A DNA stretch of 64,000 nt from Bryobacterales bacterium (GTDB lineage Bacteria; Acidobacteriota; Terriglobia; Bryobacterales; Bryobacteraceae), in NCBI GenBank assembly GCA_025463005.1, contig JAOAPR010000027.1:1-64000 (forward strand), given 5' to 3'. Positions 16,192-24,861 of the stretch are shown piece by piece; position 1 is the stretch's first letter; each line of letters opens with the position of its first letter. The translations under genes and the position numbers were made by a program. The notes under the pieces were generated by a model. That model worked only from the letters and a program-made list of their open reading frames with translations, had not been told where the DNA came from and did not search any database.

Positions 16192-16629
16192 TTAGGTCTC
16201 GCCTTTCAGGTGTTCCACGCCGCCAATAGAGTAATACCGCGCGACGATGGGATTGGCAGGCTCAATGAGCTTCCAGACCTGCTGTTTTTTGAGCTCGCTA
16301 GGAGCATGCACAGCCAAATATCCCGCACCTCGGGAGGCCAGCTTGAAATCGTGGTCCGCGTAGACCTCTTCGGTCTCGAATTCCCTGGAGAGCTGCTGCA
16401 TCACGAGAGCGCCCAAGCCGACGTGCCGGGCATGCTCTTTCACCAGGTTTACGACGTCCTCTCCGGGAACCGCGATGACCTCGCTTTCAGGGAAGCCGGC
16501 AGCGAGCAAGTTCCGTTCGGCCTTGTGGGCGACCCCATAGTCCGGGAACAGCGCGACCAGGTGATCACGCGGGGCGAAGATCCCCATCTGCGTCTCAGAA
16601 CCCTTGAAAAATTCGGCGAGCACACTCAC
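16192..16629 (-). CDS. Hypothetical conserved protein
   Basis: The track gives a 169-aa frame from a GTG at 16701. I prefer the GTG at 16629, since GGAGG lies five bases before it and the extra N-terminal residues look unstructured; an ATG at 16641 is also possible. The product contains LVALFPDYGVAHKAERNLLAAGF, resembling the general-stress 'sensor' fold in which a paralogue pair interprets helices after a predicted beta strand, then SEVIAVPGEDVV. No catalytic motif or signal peptide is visible. Function unknown. Confidence 0.65.
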   Translation of the reverse strand: MSVLAEFFKGSETQMGIFAPRDHLVALFPDYGVAHKAERNLLAAGFPESEVIAVPGEDVVNLVKEHARHVGLGALVMQQLSREFETEEVYADHDFKLASRGAGYLAVHAPSELKKQQVWKLIEPANPIVARYYSIGGVEHLKGET

Positions 16630-16774
16630 GGCGACCTCCATACCGTTGGATGGCGCCTCGCCGGATCTGTTACCAACCGGAATAAGATGTGCCTTGGGCA
16701 CGACATGATATCCTCAACGTTGCGCGAAGAAACATCGTGCCAAAACCACCAAAATTCAAGGAGACAGCCAGAAG

Positions 16775-17938
16775 ATGAAGTTGAGTACCGACCGCATTCT
16801 CACGACCCATGTCGGCAGCCTGCCGCGCCCGCAGGATGTGGTCGATCTGATCTTCGCGCAGGATCGCGGCGAGCCCATCGATCAAGCCAAATTCGACGCC
16901 ACCGTTCAGCGTGCCGTGGAGGATGTGATCCGCAAACAACTTGAGGCGGGCATCGATATTCCCAGCGACGGCGAGCAGAGTAAGATCAGCTATGCCACCT
17001 ACATCCGGCACCGGCTGACGGGGTTCGAGGGCGATTCGCAGCGGCCGACCCCTCAGGATCTGGACGATTTTCCGGACTATCGCGACAAGCTGGTGAAGGA
17101 AGGCCACTCGGCGACCTATAAACGCCCGGTCTGCAAGGCTGAAATCAAAGTAAAGTCGCTCGAGCCGGTTAAAGAAGATATCGCCCGGATGAAAACGGCG
17201 CTGGCTAAGGCGAATGTCACCGAGGGATTCATGAACTCGGTGTCGCCGGGTACGGTGGCCGTGTTCCAGCCCAATGAATACTACCCGACACATGATGCCT
17301 ACATGGCGGCAGTGTCGGAGGGGATGCGCGCGGAGTACGAGGAGATCGTCAAATCGGGACTGCTGCTGCAGCTCGATTGCCCGGATCTGGCGATGGGACG
17401 GCACACGCGCTTCAAGAATCTGGACGAGGCGGGCTTCCTCCGGAATGCCGAGATCCAGGTGGAGGCGTTGAATCACGCGCTGGCGAACGTTCCCGCCGAT
17501 CGCGTGCGCATGCATGTCTGCTGGGGAAATTACGAAGGCCCGCACACGCACGATATCGCGCTGACCAAAATGCTCCCGATCATCATGAAAGCCAAACCCA
17601 TGGCGTTTCTGCTGGAGGGCGCGAATCCACGGCACGCGCACGAATGGGAAGTGTGGAAGACGCACAAGCTTCCTGCTGATAAGGTGCTGGTGCCGGGCGT
17701 GGTAGAAACCACCAGCAACTTCGTCGAGCATCCGGAAGTGGTGGCGCAGCGCATTCTGCGCTACGCCGAGGTTATCGGACGGGAACGTATCCTCGCGGGC
17801 AGCGATTGCGGGTTCGGGACCTTCGCCGGTTTCGGACCGGTGCATCCGTCGGTCGGCTGGATGAAGCTGAAGTCGCTGGCTGAGGGCGCGGCGATCGCGA
17901 GCAAGAAGTTGTGGGGTAAGGCGGGTTCTGCGAATTAG
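16775..17938 (+). CDS. Cobalamin-independent methionine synthase-like (MetE C-terminal domain) protein
   Basis: This 387-aa protein corresponds only to the catalytic C-terminal barrel of MetE. Zinc ligands are visible: His and Cys in HVCWGNYEGPH (about 248-250), Glu in FLLEGANPRH, and Cys in AGSDCGFGTF (about 350). The N-terminus starts THVGSLPRP, typical of this family. Stand-alone versions transfer methyl groups from various donors; without the MetE N-terminal domain the folate donor is not assured. AAGGAGACAG precedes the ATG. Confidence 0.85.
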   Translation: MKLSTDRILTTHVGSLPRPQDVVDLIFAQDRGEPIDQAKFDATVQRAVEDVIRKQLEAGIDIPSDGEQSKISYATYIRHRLTGFEGDSQRPTPQDLDDFPDYRDKLVKEGHSATYKRPVCKAEIKVKSLEPVKEDIARMKTALAKANVTEGFMNSVSPGTVAVFQPNEYYPTHDAYMAAVSEGMRAEYEEIVKSGLLLQLDCPDLAMGRHTRFKNLDEAGFLRNAEIQVEALNHALANVPADRVRMHVCWGNYEGPHTHDIALTKMLPIIMKAKPMAFLLEGANPRHAHEWEVWKTHKLPADKVLVPGVVETTSNFVEHPEVVAQRILRYAEVIGRERILAGSDCGFGTFAGFGPVHPSVGWMKLKSLAEGAAIASKKLWGKAGSAN

Positions 17939-17949
17939 GGGCTGAACAA

Positions 17950-17997
17950 GTGTCGAGATGAGTCTCGACACGGCACGCAAGAGTGCGTGCGCCACGC
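17950..17997 (+). repeat. Two-hairpin dispersed repeat, copy 1
   Basis: The 48-bp element consists of GTGTCGAGA-TGAG-TCTCGACAC followed directly by GGCACGCA-AGAG-TGCGTGCGCC and ACGC. A second copy at 24808 differs at only two loop positions. It lies just after the MetE-like gene and could serve as a terminator, but the absence of a T-run and the near-identity of copies point to a REP-like mobile or structural repeat. Confidence 0.8.
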
Positions 17998-18000
17998 AAA

Positions 18001-18028
18001 TTCCGACAGGTCGCGAATTGCATATAAT
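18001..18028 (+). promoter_or_regulatory. Putative sigma-70 promoter of the coupled exported trio
   Basis: TATAAT (18023-18028) is a perfect -10 box; TTCCGA 16 bp upstream is a weak -35. Transcription would begin near 18035, immediately before CTGGAG and the ATG at 18049. Confidence 0.5.
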
Positions 18029-18048
18029 GCGATGCTGGAGTGGATTGA

Positions 18049-18933
18049 ATGAGCAAACTTGCTGCGTTGATGCTGCTGAGCCTGCCGGTATTCGCGCAAG
18101 TCGATTTTTCGGGCGAATGGGCGCCACTCTATCACGAGAACGGACCCGAGCGCCTTCCCGGTCCCGAGCTGGGCGATTACACCGAGCTTCCGATCAACGA
18201 CGCGGCCCGCTTGCGCGCGGATAGCTGGGATGCCGACCGGATATCGGTGGTCGAGCAGTATCAGTGCCGGCCGCACGGATCGGATTACGCGCTGCGGGGC
18301 TTGGGTAATATGCGAGTCTCGCGAGACATCGATCCGGCGACGCAGCGGCTCATGGCGTTCCATACCCACATGCTGGCGTGGGACAGCGACAGGACCATCT
18401 ACATGGATGGCCGGGCGCATCCTCCGGAGTACGCGAATCACACCTGGCAGGGATTTTCGACGGCCGTGTGGGAAGGCAACATGCTGACCGTCACCACCAC
18501 GCACCTGAAGGAGAACTACCTCCGGCGCAACGGCGTGCCGCGCAGCGATCAGGCCACTGCGACCGAACATTGGATGCGCCACGGGGATTATCTGACGGTG
18601 GTGACCGTGATCGACGATCCGGTATTTCTGACGGAGCCGCTGGTGCGCAGCGATAACTGGTATCTCGATCCCGGCCAGCACATCGGCGTCTTCGGCTGCG
18701 AGCATGCTCCGGAGCTTCCCAAACCGGAAGGCGTCGTACCGCATCATTTGCCGGGTACGAATCCGTATCTCCGCGAGGTCTCGGAATGGTACGGATTACC
18801 GTATGAGGCCACCCGCGGCGGCGCCGAGACACTCTATCCCGAATACCGGTTGAAGCTGAACGGCTACAAAGCTCCGCCCAAGTGCGATCGCTACTGCACT
18901 TGTACGACACTGTTCGACTGCCAATTGCGATGA
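18049..18933 (+). CDS. Exported hypothetical protein, distant 'SGxW' family member
   Basis: The 294-aa protein has a signal peptide (MSKLAALMLLSLPVFAQ), then VDFSGEWAPLYHENG, CRPHGSDYALRG, TWQGFSTAVWEGNMLTVTTT, LKENYLRRNG, and a Cys-rich tail (CDRYCTCTTLFDC). It shares an overall plan with the 4.2-7.2 kb paralogues (signal peptide, 'F/SGxW', central 'WEGxxLxVxTT', late 'VxxR') but is more divergent. It overlaps the next gene by ATGA. Function unknown; possibly periplasmic metal or redox because of the terminal cysteines. Confidence 0.75.
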   Translation: MSKLAALMLLSLPVFAQVDFSGEWAPLYHENGPERLPGPELGDYTELPINDAARLRADSWDADRISVVEQYQCRPHGSDYALRGLGNMRVSRDIDPATQRLMAFHTHMLAWDSDRTIYMDGRAHPPEYANHTWQGFSTAVWEGNMLTVTTTHLKENYLRRNGVPRSDQATATEHWMRHGDYLTVVTVIDDPVFLTEPLVRSDNWYLDPGQHIGVFGCEHAPELPKPEGVVPHHLPGTNPYLREVSEWYGLPYEATRGGAETLYPEYRLKLNGYKAPPKCDRYCTCTTLFDCQLR

Positions 18934-19820
18934 AATTACTGACGTTTGCGATTTTGCTGTGCGGAAGCGCCTGGGCCCAGGAAGTGCAGGTATTCCCGGT
19001 GCAGGGGAACGTCTCGATGCTGGTGGGACCGGGTGGCAACGTTACGGTCCAGACGGGTAAAGAAGGAATCGTGGTGGTGGATACCCAGACGGCGGCAGCC
19101 GCGCCGCAGGTGATGGCCGCGATTCGAAAGCTCTCCGACACGCCGATAATCTGGGTGATCAATACCAGTCTGGATGCGGATCACATCAGCGGAAACGAAG
19201 CCTTGCTCCGGCTGGGCGGATCCACCGAAGCGAGTCTGCGCGCGCGCGTGATCGCTCATGAGAACGTGCTGAATCGCCTGGTGGCCTCGGGATCGGGACA
19301 GGCCAGGGTCTCAGACGCCGCCAGCATAAACGATACGTATTTCAAATCGCCCAAGGATTTCCTGTTCAATGGCGAGCCGGTGATGATCTATCACATGCCT
19401 GCCGCGCACACGGATGGCGACAGCATCGTGCTATTTCGCAGGTCGGATGTGATCAGCAGCGGCGATATCTTCACGCCGGACCGCTATCCGGTGATCGATC
19501 TCCCAAACGGCGGCAGCGTGCAAGGGCTGATCGACGCGCTGAACCGGATCCTCGAGATGGCGGTGGCGGGGAAATATCAGGAAGGCGGCACGTTCGTGAT
19601 CCCGGGCCACGGACGCCTGTGCGACGAAGCTGATGTGGTGGAGTTCCGCGATATGGTCACCATCATTCGCGATCGGGTGCAGGACATGATCAAGAAAGGC
19701 ATGACGCTCGATCAGGTGAAGGCCGCCAAGCCCAGCCGGGATTACGACACGCAATACCGGGGAACGCCGGACGTGTTCGTCGAGGCGATTTATAAGAGCC
19801 TCAGCGCGAGGAAGCCGTGA
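18930..19820 (+). CDS. Exported metallo-beta-lactamase-fold protein with degraded metal motif
   Basis: Start 18930 gives a signal peptide (MKLLTFAILLCGSAWAQ) and an ATGA overlap with the previous gene, better than the track's 18882. The 296-aa protein has the MBL fold sequence pattern, but the HxHxDH metal motif reads SLDADH (INTSLDADHISGN), so two of the first three histidine ligands are missing. Later ligands remain: AAHTDGDS, SSGDIF, and IPGHGRL. It may bind a single metal or be non-catalytic. It is coupled to the gene on each side, so all three are likely functional partners. Confidence 0.85.
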   Translation: MKLLTFAILLCGSAWAQEVQVFPVQGNVSMLVGPGGNVTVQTGKEGIVVVDTQTAAAAPQVMAAIRKLSDTPIIWVINTSLDADHISGNEALLRLGGSTEASLRARVIAHENVLNRLVASGSGQARVSDAASINDTYFKSPKDFLFNGEPVMIYHMPAAHTDGDSIVLFRRSDVISSGDIFTPDRYPVIDLPNGGSVQGLIDALNRILEMAVAGKYQEGGTFVIPGHGRLCDEADVVEFRDMVTIIRDRVQDMIKKGMTLDQVKAAKPSRDYDTQYRGTPDVFVEAIYKSLSARKP

Positions 19821-20590
19821 TGAAATATCTACTGGCATGGGTCGCGGTAGCGACTGCATATGCCCAGCTCGGGCCTGCACCAGCCAAACCCAAGCCTCCG
19901 CGCAATGCGAAGGAAGCCGCTCCGGTGGATTTCACGGGCTACTGGGTATCGGTGGTCACCGAAGACTGGCGCTGGCGGATGGTCACGCCGGCCAAGGGCG
20001 ATTTCGCGAGCATCCCGTTGAACCCCGAAGGCCGCAAAATGGGCAACGCCTGGGATCCGGCGAAGGATGAAGCTGCGGGCGAGCAGTGCCGGGCGTATGG
20101 GGCCCCTGCCGTGATGCGAATTCCCGGGAGGCTGCATATCACCTGGGCGGACGATAACACGCTCCAGATCGATGCGGACCAGGGCACCCAGACACGTCTG
20201 TTGCATTTCGGCGGCAGGGCTCCGCAGGGGGGAGCGGCGTCCTGGCAGGGCTATTCGGTGGCCCAGTGGGAGCCGCCTGTGCGCGGTTTGGGATCGCCGC
20301 AGCAGGGACTGGGGGCGACGCGTGAAGGGGCGCGGGGCCGATCGCTCGAAGTGGTCACCACCGGGCTTCGGCCGGGGTATTTGCGGAAAAACGGCCCGCC
20401 CTATAGCGGGGGCGCCATTTTAAAGGAGTATTTCGATCTTTCCATCGAGCGCAACGGGGATCCATGGTTCGTGGTGACGACGATTGTGGAGGATCCACAG
20501 TATCTTAGCGAGCCTTTTGTCGCCAGCACGAACTTCAAGAAACAGCGGGACGCGGCGGGCTGGAGTCCGGGCCCCTGTTCGGCGCGTTGA
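19820..20590 (+). CDS. Exported hypothetical protein coupled to the MBL-fold gene
   Basis: Start at the ATG 19820, overlapping the previous stop (TGATG), gives a signal peptide (MKYLLAWVAVATAYAQ) and a 256-aa product. It has PVDFTGYWVSVVTEDWRWRM, CRAYGAPAVMRIPGRLHI, ASWQGYSVAQWE and LRPGYLRKNGPPY, resembling the gene two positions upstream (TGYW, W.GYS, LRKNG). Two related proteins therefore flank the MBL-fold protein. No catalytic motif recognised. Confidence 0.75.
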   Translation: MKYLLAWVAVATAYAQLGPAPAKPKPPRNAKEAAPVDFTGYWVSVVTEDWRWRMVTPAKGDFASIPLNPEGRKMGNAWDPAKDEAAGEQCRAYGAPAVMRIPGRLHITWADDNTLQIDADQGTQTRLLHFGGRAPQGGAASWQGYSVAQWEPPVRGLGSPQQGLGATREGARGRSLEVVTTGLRPGYLRKNGPPYSGGAILKEYFDLSIERNGDPWFVVTTIVEDPQYLSEPFVASTNFKKQRDAAGWSPGPCSAR

Positions 20591-20651
20591 GGGCCCTACT
20601 GGAAGTACTTACATTTGTTGCCAACACAACGTCCAGTGCGGTATCGTAGCC

Positions 20652-20686
20652 AAAAGACCGTTCCCGTTCTCGGAACGGCCGTCTTT
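20652..20686 (+). terminator. Terminator of the exported trio
   Basis: AAAGAC-CGTTCC is complementary to GGAACG-(GCC)-GTCTTT across a seven-base loop, a 12-bp stem with a three-base bulge, followed by CTTACCC. It ends the trio 60 bp after its stop and also lies in the region upstream of hppA, where it may be part of that leader. Confidence 0.55.
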
Positions 20687-20712
20687 CTTACCCAAATGGA
20701 GGGGTTTCCGGG

Positions 20713-23142
20713 ATGTTGACCTCGTTGTCTGCCTTGAGTAGGCGCGTTAAGCCGCTGTTTCTGTTGGTCTTGCTGGCTCTTGCCGGCGCACCGCTAATGG
20801 CCCAAGGCGAAGCGGAGCTCAAGCTCCCGGACCTGAGTACCGCCTTCTTTCAGGGCATCAACGGGCGAACGCTGCTGATGGCAGGCCTGGGCGTCAGCGT
20901 GCTCGGGCTGGTCTTCGGACTCATGATGTACAAGCACCTGCGTAATCTGCCGGTGCACGAGTCGATGCTCGAAATCTCCGAGCTGATCTACGAAACTTGC
21001 AAAACGTACCTGCTGACGCAAGGCAAGTTTCTGATGATCCTGGAGATATTCATCGGCGCGGTCATCGTTTTGTACTTCGGCTTCCTGAGCAATCTTCCAA
21101 CGTTTCAGGTTGCGATCATCCTGGCGTTTAGTGTTGTGGGAATTTTGGGCAGCTATGGCGTGGCTTGGTTTGGCATCCGGGTAAACACCTTCGCGAACTC
21201 GCGCACTGCGTTCGCCAGCCTGCGCGGCAAACCCTTCCCCTGCTACGCGATCCCGCTCAAGGCCGGCATGAGCATTGGCATGATGCTGATCAGCGTGGAA
21301 CTGTTCATCATGCTGTGCATCCTGCTGTTCATTCCGGGCGAGTACGCAGGACCCTGTTTCATTGGGTTCGCCATCGGCGAGTCGCTGGGCGCCGCGGCGT
21401 TACGCGTGGCGGGCGGCATCTTCACGAAGATCGCCGACATCGGCGCGGACTTGATGAAGATCGTGTTCAAGATCAAGGAAGACGACGCGCGCAACCCTGG
21501 CGTGATCGCGGATTGCACGGGCGATAACGCGGGCGATTCGGTGGGTCCCTCGGCCGACGGTTTCGAAACCTACGGCGTCACCGGCGTCGCGCTGATCAAC
21601 TTCATCATCCTGGCCGTCAACAACGACGTGATCAAAGTCGAGCTGCTGGTCTGGATTTTCGCCATGCGCGTCATGATGATTATCGCGAGCGCGCTGTCCT
21701 ACTTCATCAATGAAGCCGTGGCCAAGGCCAAGTATCAGAATGTCGACAAAATGAACTACGAAGCGCCGCTGACGTCGCTGGTGTGGCTGACGTCGTTTAT
21801 CTCCATCGGCGCAACTTATGCTCTGTCGTACGTGATGATTCCGGATCTGGGCGGCGATCCCTCCATGTGGTGGAAGCTTTCGACCATCATCACTTGCGGC
21901 ACGCTGGCAGGCGCAATTATTCCAGAGCTGGTGAAGGTGTTCACCTCGGTGGATTCGTCGCACGTCAAAGAGGTGGTAACGTCCTCGCGTGAAGGCGGGG
22001 CGTCTCTAAACATTCTGTCTGGTCTGGTGGCCGGTAACTTCAGCGCGTTCTGGCTGGGGATGGCCATGATGGCGCTAATGGCCATCGCCTACGGGGTGAG
22101 CGGCCTGGGCGTGGGGGCGCTGATGCTCGCTCCCGCGGTCTTCGCGTTCGGCTTGGTGGCGTTCGGATTCCTGGGCATGGGCCCGGTTACGATTGCGGTC
22201 GATTCTTACGGCCCCGTGACTGACAACGCCCAGTCGGTGTACGAACTGAGCACGATCGAAGCGATCCCCAATATCAAGAGCGACCTCAAGAAGAAGTACG
22301 GCTTCGACGTGGATTTCGAGAAAGCCAAGCATCACCTGGAAGAAAACGACGGCGCGGGCAACACCTTCAAGGCCACCGCGAAACCGGTGCTGATCGGCAC
22401 GGCCGTGGTAGGTTCCACCACCATGATCTTCTCGATCATCATTCTGTTGACCGATCACTTGCAGCCGGCACTGCTAGCCAACCTGTCGATCCTGTACGCG
22501 CCGTTCCTGCTGGGCCTGCTTACCGGTGGCGCGGTGATCTATTGGTTCACCGGCGCGTCCATGCAGGCCGTAACTACCGGCGCTTACCGCGCGGTCGAGT
22601 TCATCAAGGCCAACATCAAGCTGGAGGGCGTCACCAAGGCCTCGGTCGAAGATTCCAAGAAGGTGGTTGAGATCTGCACGAAATACGCGCAGAAGGGCAT
22701 GTTCAACATCTTCCTGACAGTGTTCTTCGCCACGCTGGCGTTTGCGTTCGTCGAGCCGTACTACTTCATCGGTTACCTGATTTCGATCGCACTATTCGGG
22801 TTGTACCAGGCGATCTTTATGGCCAATGCGGGCGGCGCCTGGGACAACGCTAAGAAGATCGTCGAAGTGGAACTGAAGGCGAAAGGCACGCCGCTGCACG
22901 ATGCCACGGTAGTTGGTGATACCGTGGGCGATCCTTTCAAGGACACTTCTTCGGTGGCGCTGAATCCGATCATCAAATTCACGACGCTGTTCGGATTGCT
23001 GGCGGTGGAACTGGCTGTCTCGTGGACCAAGACGCGGGGCGCGAACTTTACCACCGCGCTTGCTGCCGTCTTTCTGGCGGTGGCGCTATTCTTCGTATGG
23101 CGCTCCTTCTACGGAATGCGTATCGAAGGCAGCAAGGGGTAA
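20713..23142 (+). CDS. hppA: Membrane-bound proton/sodium-translocating pyrophosphatase
   Basis: The 809-aa protein has an N-terminal leader-like segment, about 16 membrane spans and mPPase signatures: GGIFTKIADIGADL near 235, an acidic DDARNPGVIADCTGDNAGDS near 255, and C-terminal NAGGAWDNAKK and VVGDTVGDPFKDTSS. These bind Mg-pyrophosphate and couple its hydrolysis to ion pumping. The GNTFKA motif has Lys where K+-dependent enzymes have Ala, suggesting K+ independence. The acidic signature (IADCTGDNAGDSVGP) is atypical versus the common [22 protein letters not shown] precedes the ATG. Confidence 0.93.
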   Translation: MLTSLSALSRRVKPLFLLVLLALAGAPLMAQGEAELKLPDLSTAFFQGINGRTLLMAGLGVSVLGLVFGLMMYKHLRNLPVHESMLEISELIYETCKTYLLTQGKFLMILEIFIGAVIVLYFGFLSNLPTFQVAIILAFSVVGILGSYGVAWFGIRVNTFANSRTAFASLRGKPFPCYAIPLKAGMSIGMMLISVELFIMLCILLFIPGEYAGPCFIGFAIGESLGAAALRVAGGIFTKIADIGADLMKIVFKIKEDDARNPGVIADCTGDNAGDSVGPSADGFETYGVTGVALINFIILAVNNDVIKVELLVWIFAMRVMMIIASALSYFINEAVAKAKYQNVDKMNYEAPLTSLVWLTSFISIGATYALSYVMIPDLGGDPSMWWKLSTIITCGTLAGAIIPELVKVFTSVDSSHVKEVVTSSREGGASLNILSGLVAGNFSAFWLGMAMMALMAIAYGVSGLGVGALMLAPAVFAFGLVAFGFLGMGPVTIAVDSYGPVTDNAQSVYELSTIEAIPNIKSDLKKKYGFDVDFEKAKHHLEENDGAGNTFKATAKPVLIGTAVVGSTTMIFSIIILLTDHLQPALLANLSILYAPFLLGLLTGGAVIYWFTGASMQAVTTGAYRAVEFIKANIKLEGVTKASVEDSKKVVEICTKYAQKGMFNIFLTVFFATLAFAFVEPYYFIGYLISIALFGLYQAIFMANAGGAWDNAKKIVEVELKAKGTPLHDATVVGDTVGDPFKDTSSVALNPIIKFTTLFGLLAVELAVSWTKTRGANFTTALAAVFLAVALFFVWRSFYGMRIEGSKG

Positions 23143-23151
23143 GCTGAAGTC

Positions 23152-24741
23152 GTGCGTGCGCTTGCCGCGATTGTACTGTGTATGACGCTTTCGGCGGCTA
23201 CTATCCCTGATCTAGCGGAGTTGAATCGCATGATCGCGCGGTTCGCTCCGGTGGAGCTGCACGCGGATGCGTCCAAGCTGTCGGCCGGCGATCAAAAGGC
23301 GCTGCCGAAGCTGCTGGACGCCGCGCGTGTGATCGACGACATTTTCCTGACCCAGGTATGGAGTGGCAACCCTGCGCTGCGGCGGAAGCTGGTACAGGAT
23401 AAATCGGAAGTGGGGAAAGCCCGGCTGCATTATTTCGACCTGAACAAGGGGCCTTGGTCGGAGCTGGATGACCACGTTGCGTTTCTGCCGGATGTTCCTC
23501 CGAAGAAGCTGCCGGGGGCGAATTTCTATCCGGAGGACATGACCAAGGCGGAGTTCGAGATGTGGGCCGATGACGCGGCTCGCGGATTCTTTACGGTGAT
23601 CCGGCGGGATGCGGACAAGAAGTTAAGAACAGTCCCGTACAGCATCGAGTACAAGAGTGATCTAAGCCGGGCGGCGAAGCTGCTGGAGGAAGCGGCTGCG
23701 CTCACACCCAATAAATCCTTGCAAGAGTTCTTACGCCTGCGGGCGAAAGCTTTCTCGAGCAATGACTATTACGACAGCGACGTCGCCTGGATGAAGCTCG
23801 ACGCACCCATCGATATCACCATCGGGCCGTATGAGACCTACATGGACGAGATCTTCGGATACAAGGCGGCGTTTGAGGCCTACGTCACGCTGCGTGACGA
23901 CGAGGAAACCGCCAAGCTCAAGATGTTCGCCGATCATCTACAGGAGATCGAGAACAATCTTCCCTTGGACCCGAAGTATCGCAACCCGCAAATAGGAGCG
24001 CTGGCACCGATCCGCGTGGTGAATCAGGTACTAGCTGCGGGCGATGGCGCGCATGGGGTCCGCACTGCGGCGTTCAATCTTCCCAACGACGAACGCATCG
24101 TCCAGAAGATGGGATCGAAGCGCGTGATGCTCAAGAATGTCCAGGAGGCGAAGTTTTCAAAGACTCTGGAGCCGATTGCAAAACGCGTGTTAGGCTCCGC
24201 CGACCAGCGCGACTTGAATTTCAATGCGTTCTTCACGCATATCCTGGCGCACGAAATGACGCATGGAATCGGCCCACAGAATAACGTGCGCCAGTCGCTC
24301 AAAGAGCTGCATTCGGCGATCGAAGAAGCCAAAGCCGATGCCACAGGGCTGTTCATGATGCAGTATCTGTTCGATCACAAGCTGCTGCCGGCCGCGGAGA
24401 AGTCTCTCTACACCACGTTTCTGGCGTCATCCTTCCGCACGCTGCGCTTCGGAATCCACGAGGCCCACGGCAAAGGCATGGCATTGCAATTTAACTACCT
24501 GATGGACAAGGGCGCGTTTGTGGCGCGGCCGGACGGGACGTTTGCAGTGGACTTCGCCAAAATCCAGCCCGCTGTACGCGACTTAGTGCACGATCTGTTG
24601 ACTATCGAGGCTACAGGCGATTACGCCGGCGCCAAGAAGATGCTGGACCAACTGAGCGTGGTGCGCCCGCCGGTACAGCAGGCACTCGGGAAGCTCACGG
24701 ATATTCCTACCGACATCGAACCCGTGACAACCTCTCGCTAG
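23152..24741 (+). CDS. Exported M49-like zinc peptidase
   Basis: The 529-aa protein starts with GTG 9 bp after hppA and has a short signal peptide. A zinc motif HEMTHG near 365 is followed by HSAIEEAKADATG, the E-E-A-K-A-D helix that supplies the third ligand in gluzincins related to dipeptidyl-peptidase III (M49). M49 enzymes proper use HExxGH; this one has HExxH, as in the bacterial M49-like branch. Substrate unknown. Tight spacing suggests co-transcription with the pyrophosphatase gene. Confidence 0.75.
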   Translation: MRALAAIVLCMTLSAATIPDLAELNRMIARFAPVELHADASKLSAGDQKALPKLLDAARVIDDIFLTQVWSGNPALRRKLVQDKSEVGKARLHYFDLNKGPWSELDDHVAFLPDVPPKKLPGANFYPEDMTKAEFEMWADDAARGFFTVIRRDADKKLRTVPYSIEYKSDLSRAAKLLEEAAALTPNKSLQEFLRLRAKAFSSNDYYDSDVAWMKLDAPIDITIGPYETYMDEIFGYKAAFEAYVTLRDDEETAKLKMFADHLQEIENNLPLDPKYRNPQIGALAPIRVVNQVLAAGDGAHGVRTAAFNLPNDERIVQKMGSKRVMLKNVQEAKFSKTLEPIAKRVLGSADQRDLNFNAFFTHILAHEMTHGIGPQNNVRQSLKELHSAIEEAKADATGLFMMQYLFDHKLLPAAEKSLYTTFLASSFRTLRFGIHEAHGKGMALQFNYLMDKGAFVARPDGTFAVDFAKIQPAVRDLVHDLLTIEATGDYAGAKKMLDQLSVVRPPVQQALGKLTDIPTDIEPVTTSR

Positions 24742-24773
24742 TGCACGCAGTCGTGCGTGGCGCGTCGCGACGC
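24742..24773 (-). repeat. Degenerate inverted copy of the two-hairpin repeat
   Basis: GCACGCAGTCGTGCGTGGCGCGTCGCGAC resembles the reverse complement of the repeat at 24808 (GCACGCACTCGTGCGTGCCGTGTCGAGAC). The two lie head-to-head, 34 bp apart, directly after the M49-like gene. Confidence 0.5.
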
Positions 24774-24807
24774 TCGGCGTTCACGCTTTTGTCCGGGATC
24801 GGAGCAG

Positions 24808-24855
24808 GTGTCGAGAGGAGTCTCGACACGGCACGCACGAGTGCGTGCGCCACGC
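24808..24855 (+). repeat. Two-hairpin dispersed repeat, copy 2
   Basis: This copy is identical to the one at 17950 at 46 of 48 positions, the two differences falling in the hairpin loops. It lies between the convergent M49-like and desaturase genes, the commonest location for REP-type elements. Confidence 0.8.
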
Positions 24856-24861
24856 TTGGCG

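Noticed and set aside
16670-18127. 485-aa open frame on the minus strand
   Set aside because: It is the antisense shadow of the MetE-like gene, whose zinc ligands and family motifs are intact on the plus strand.
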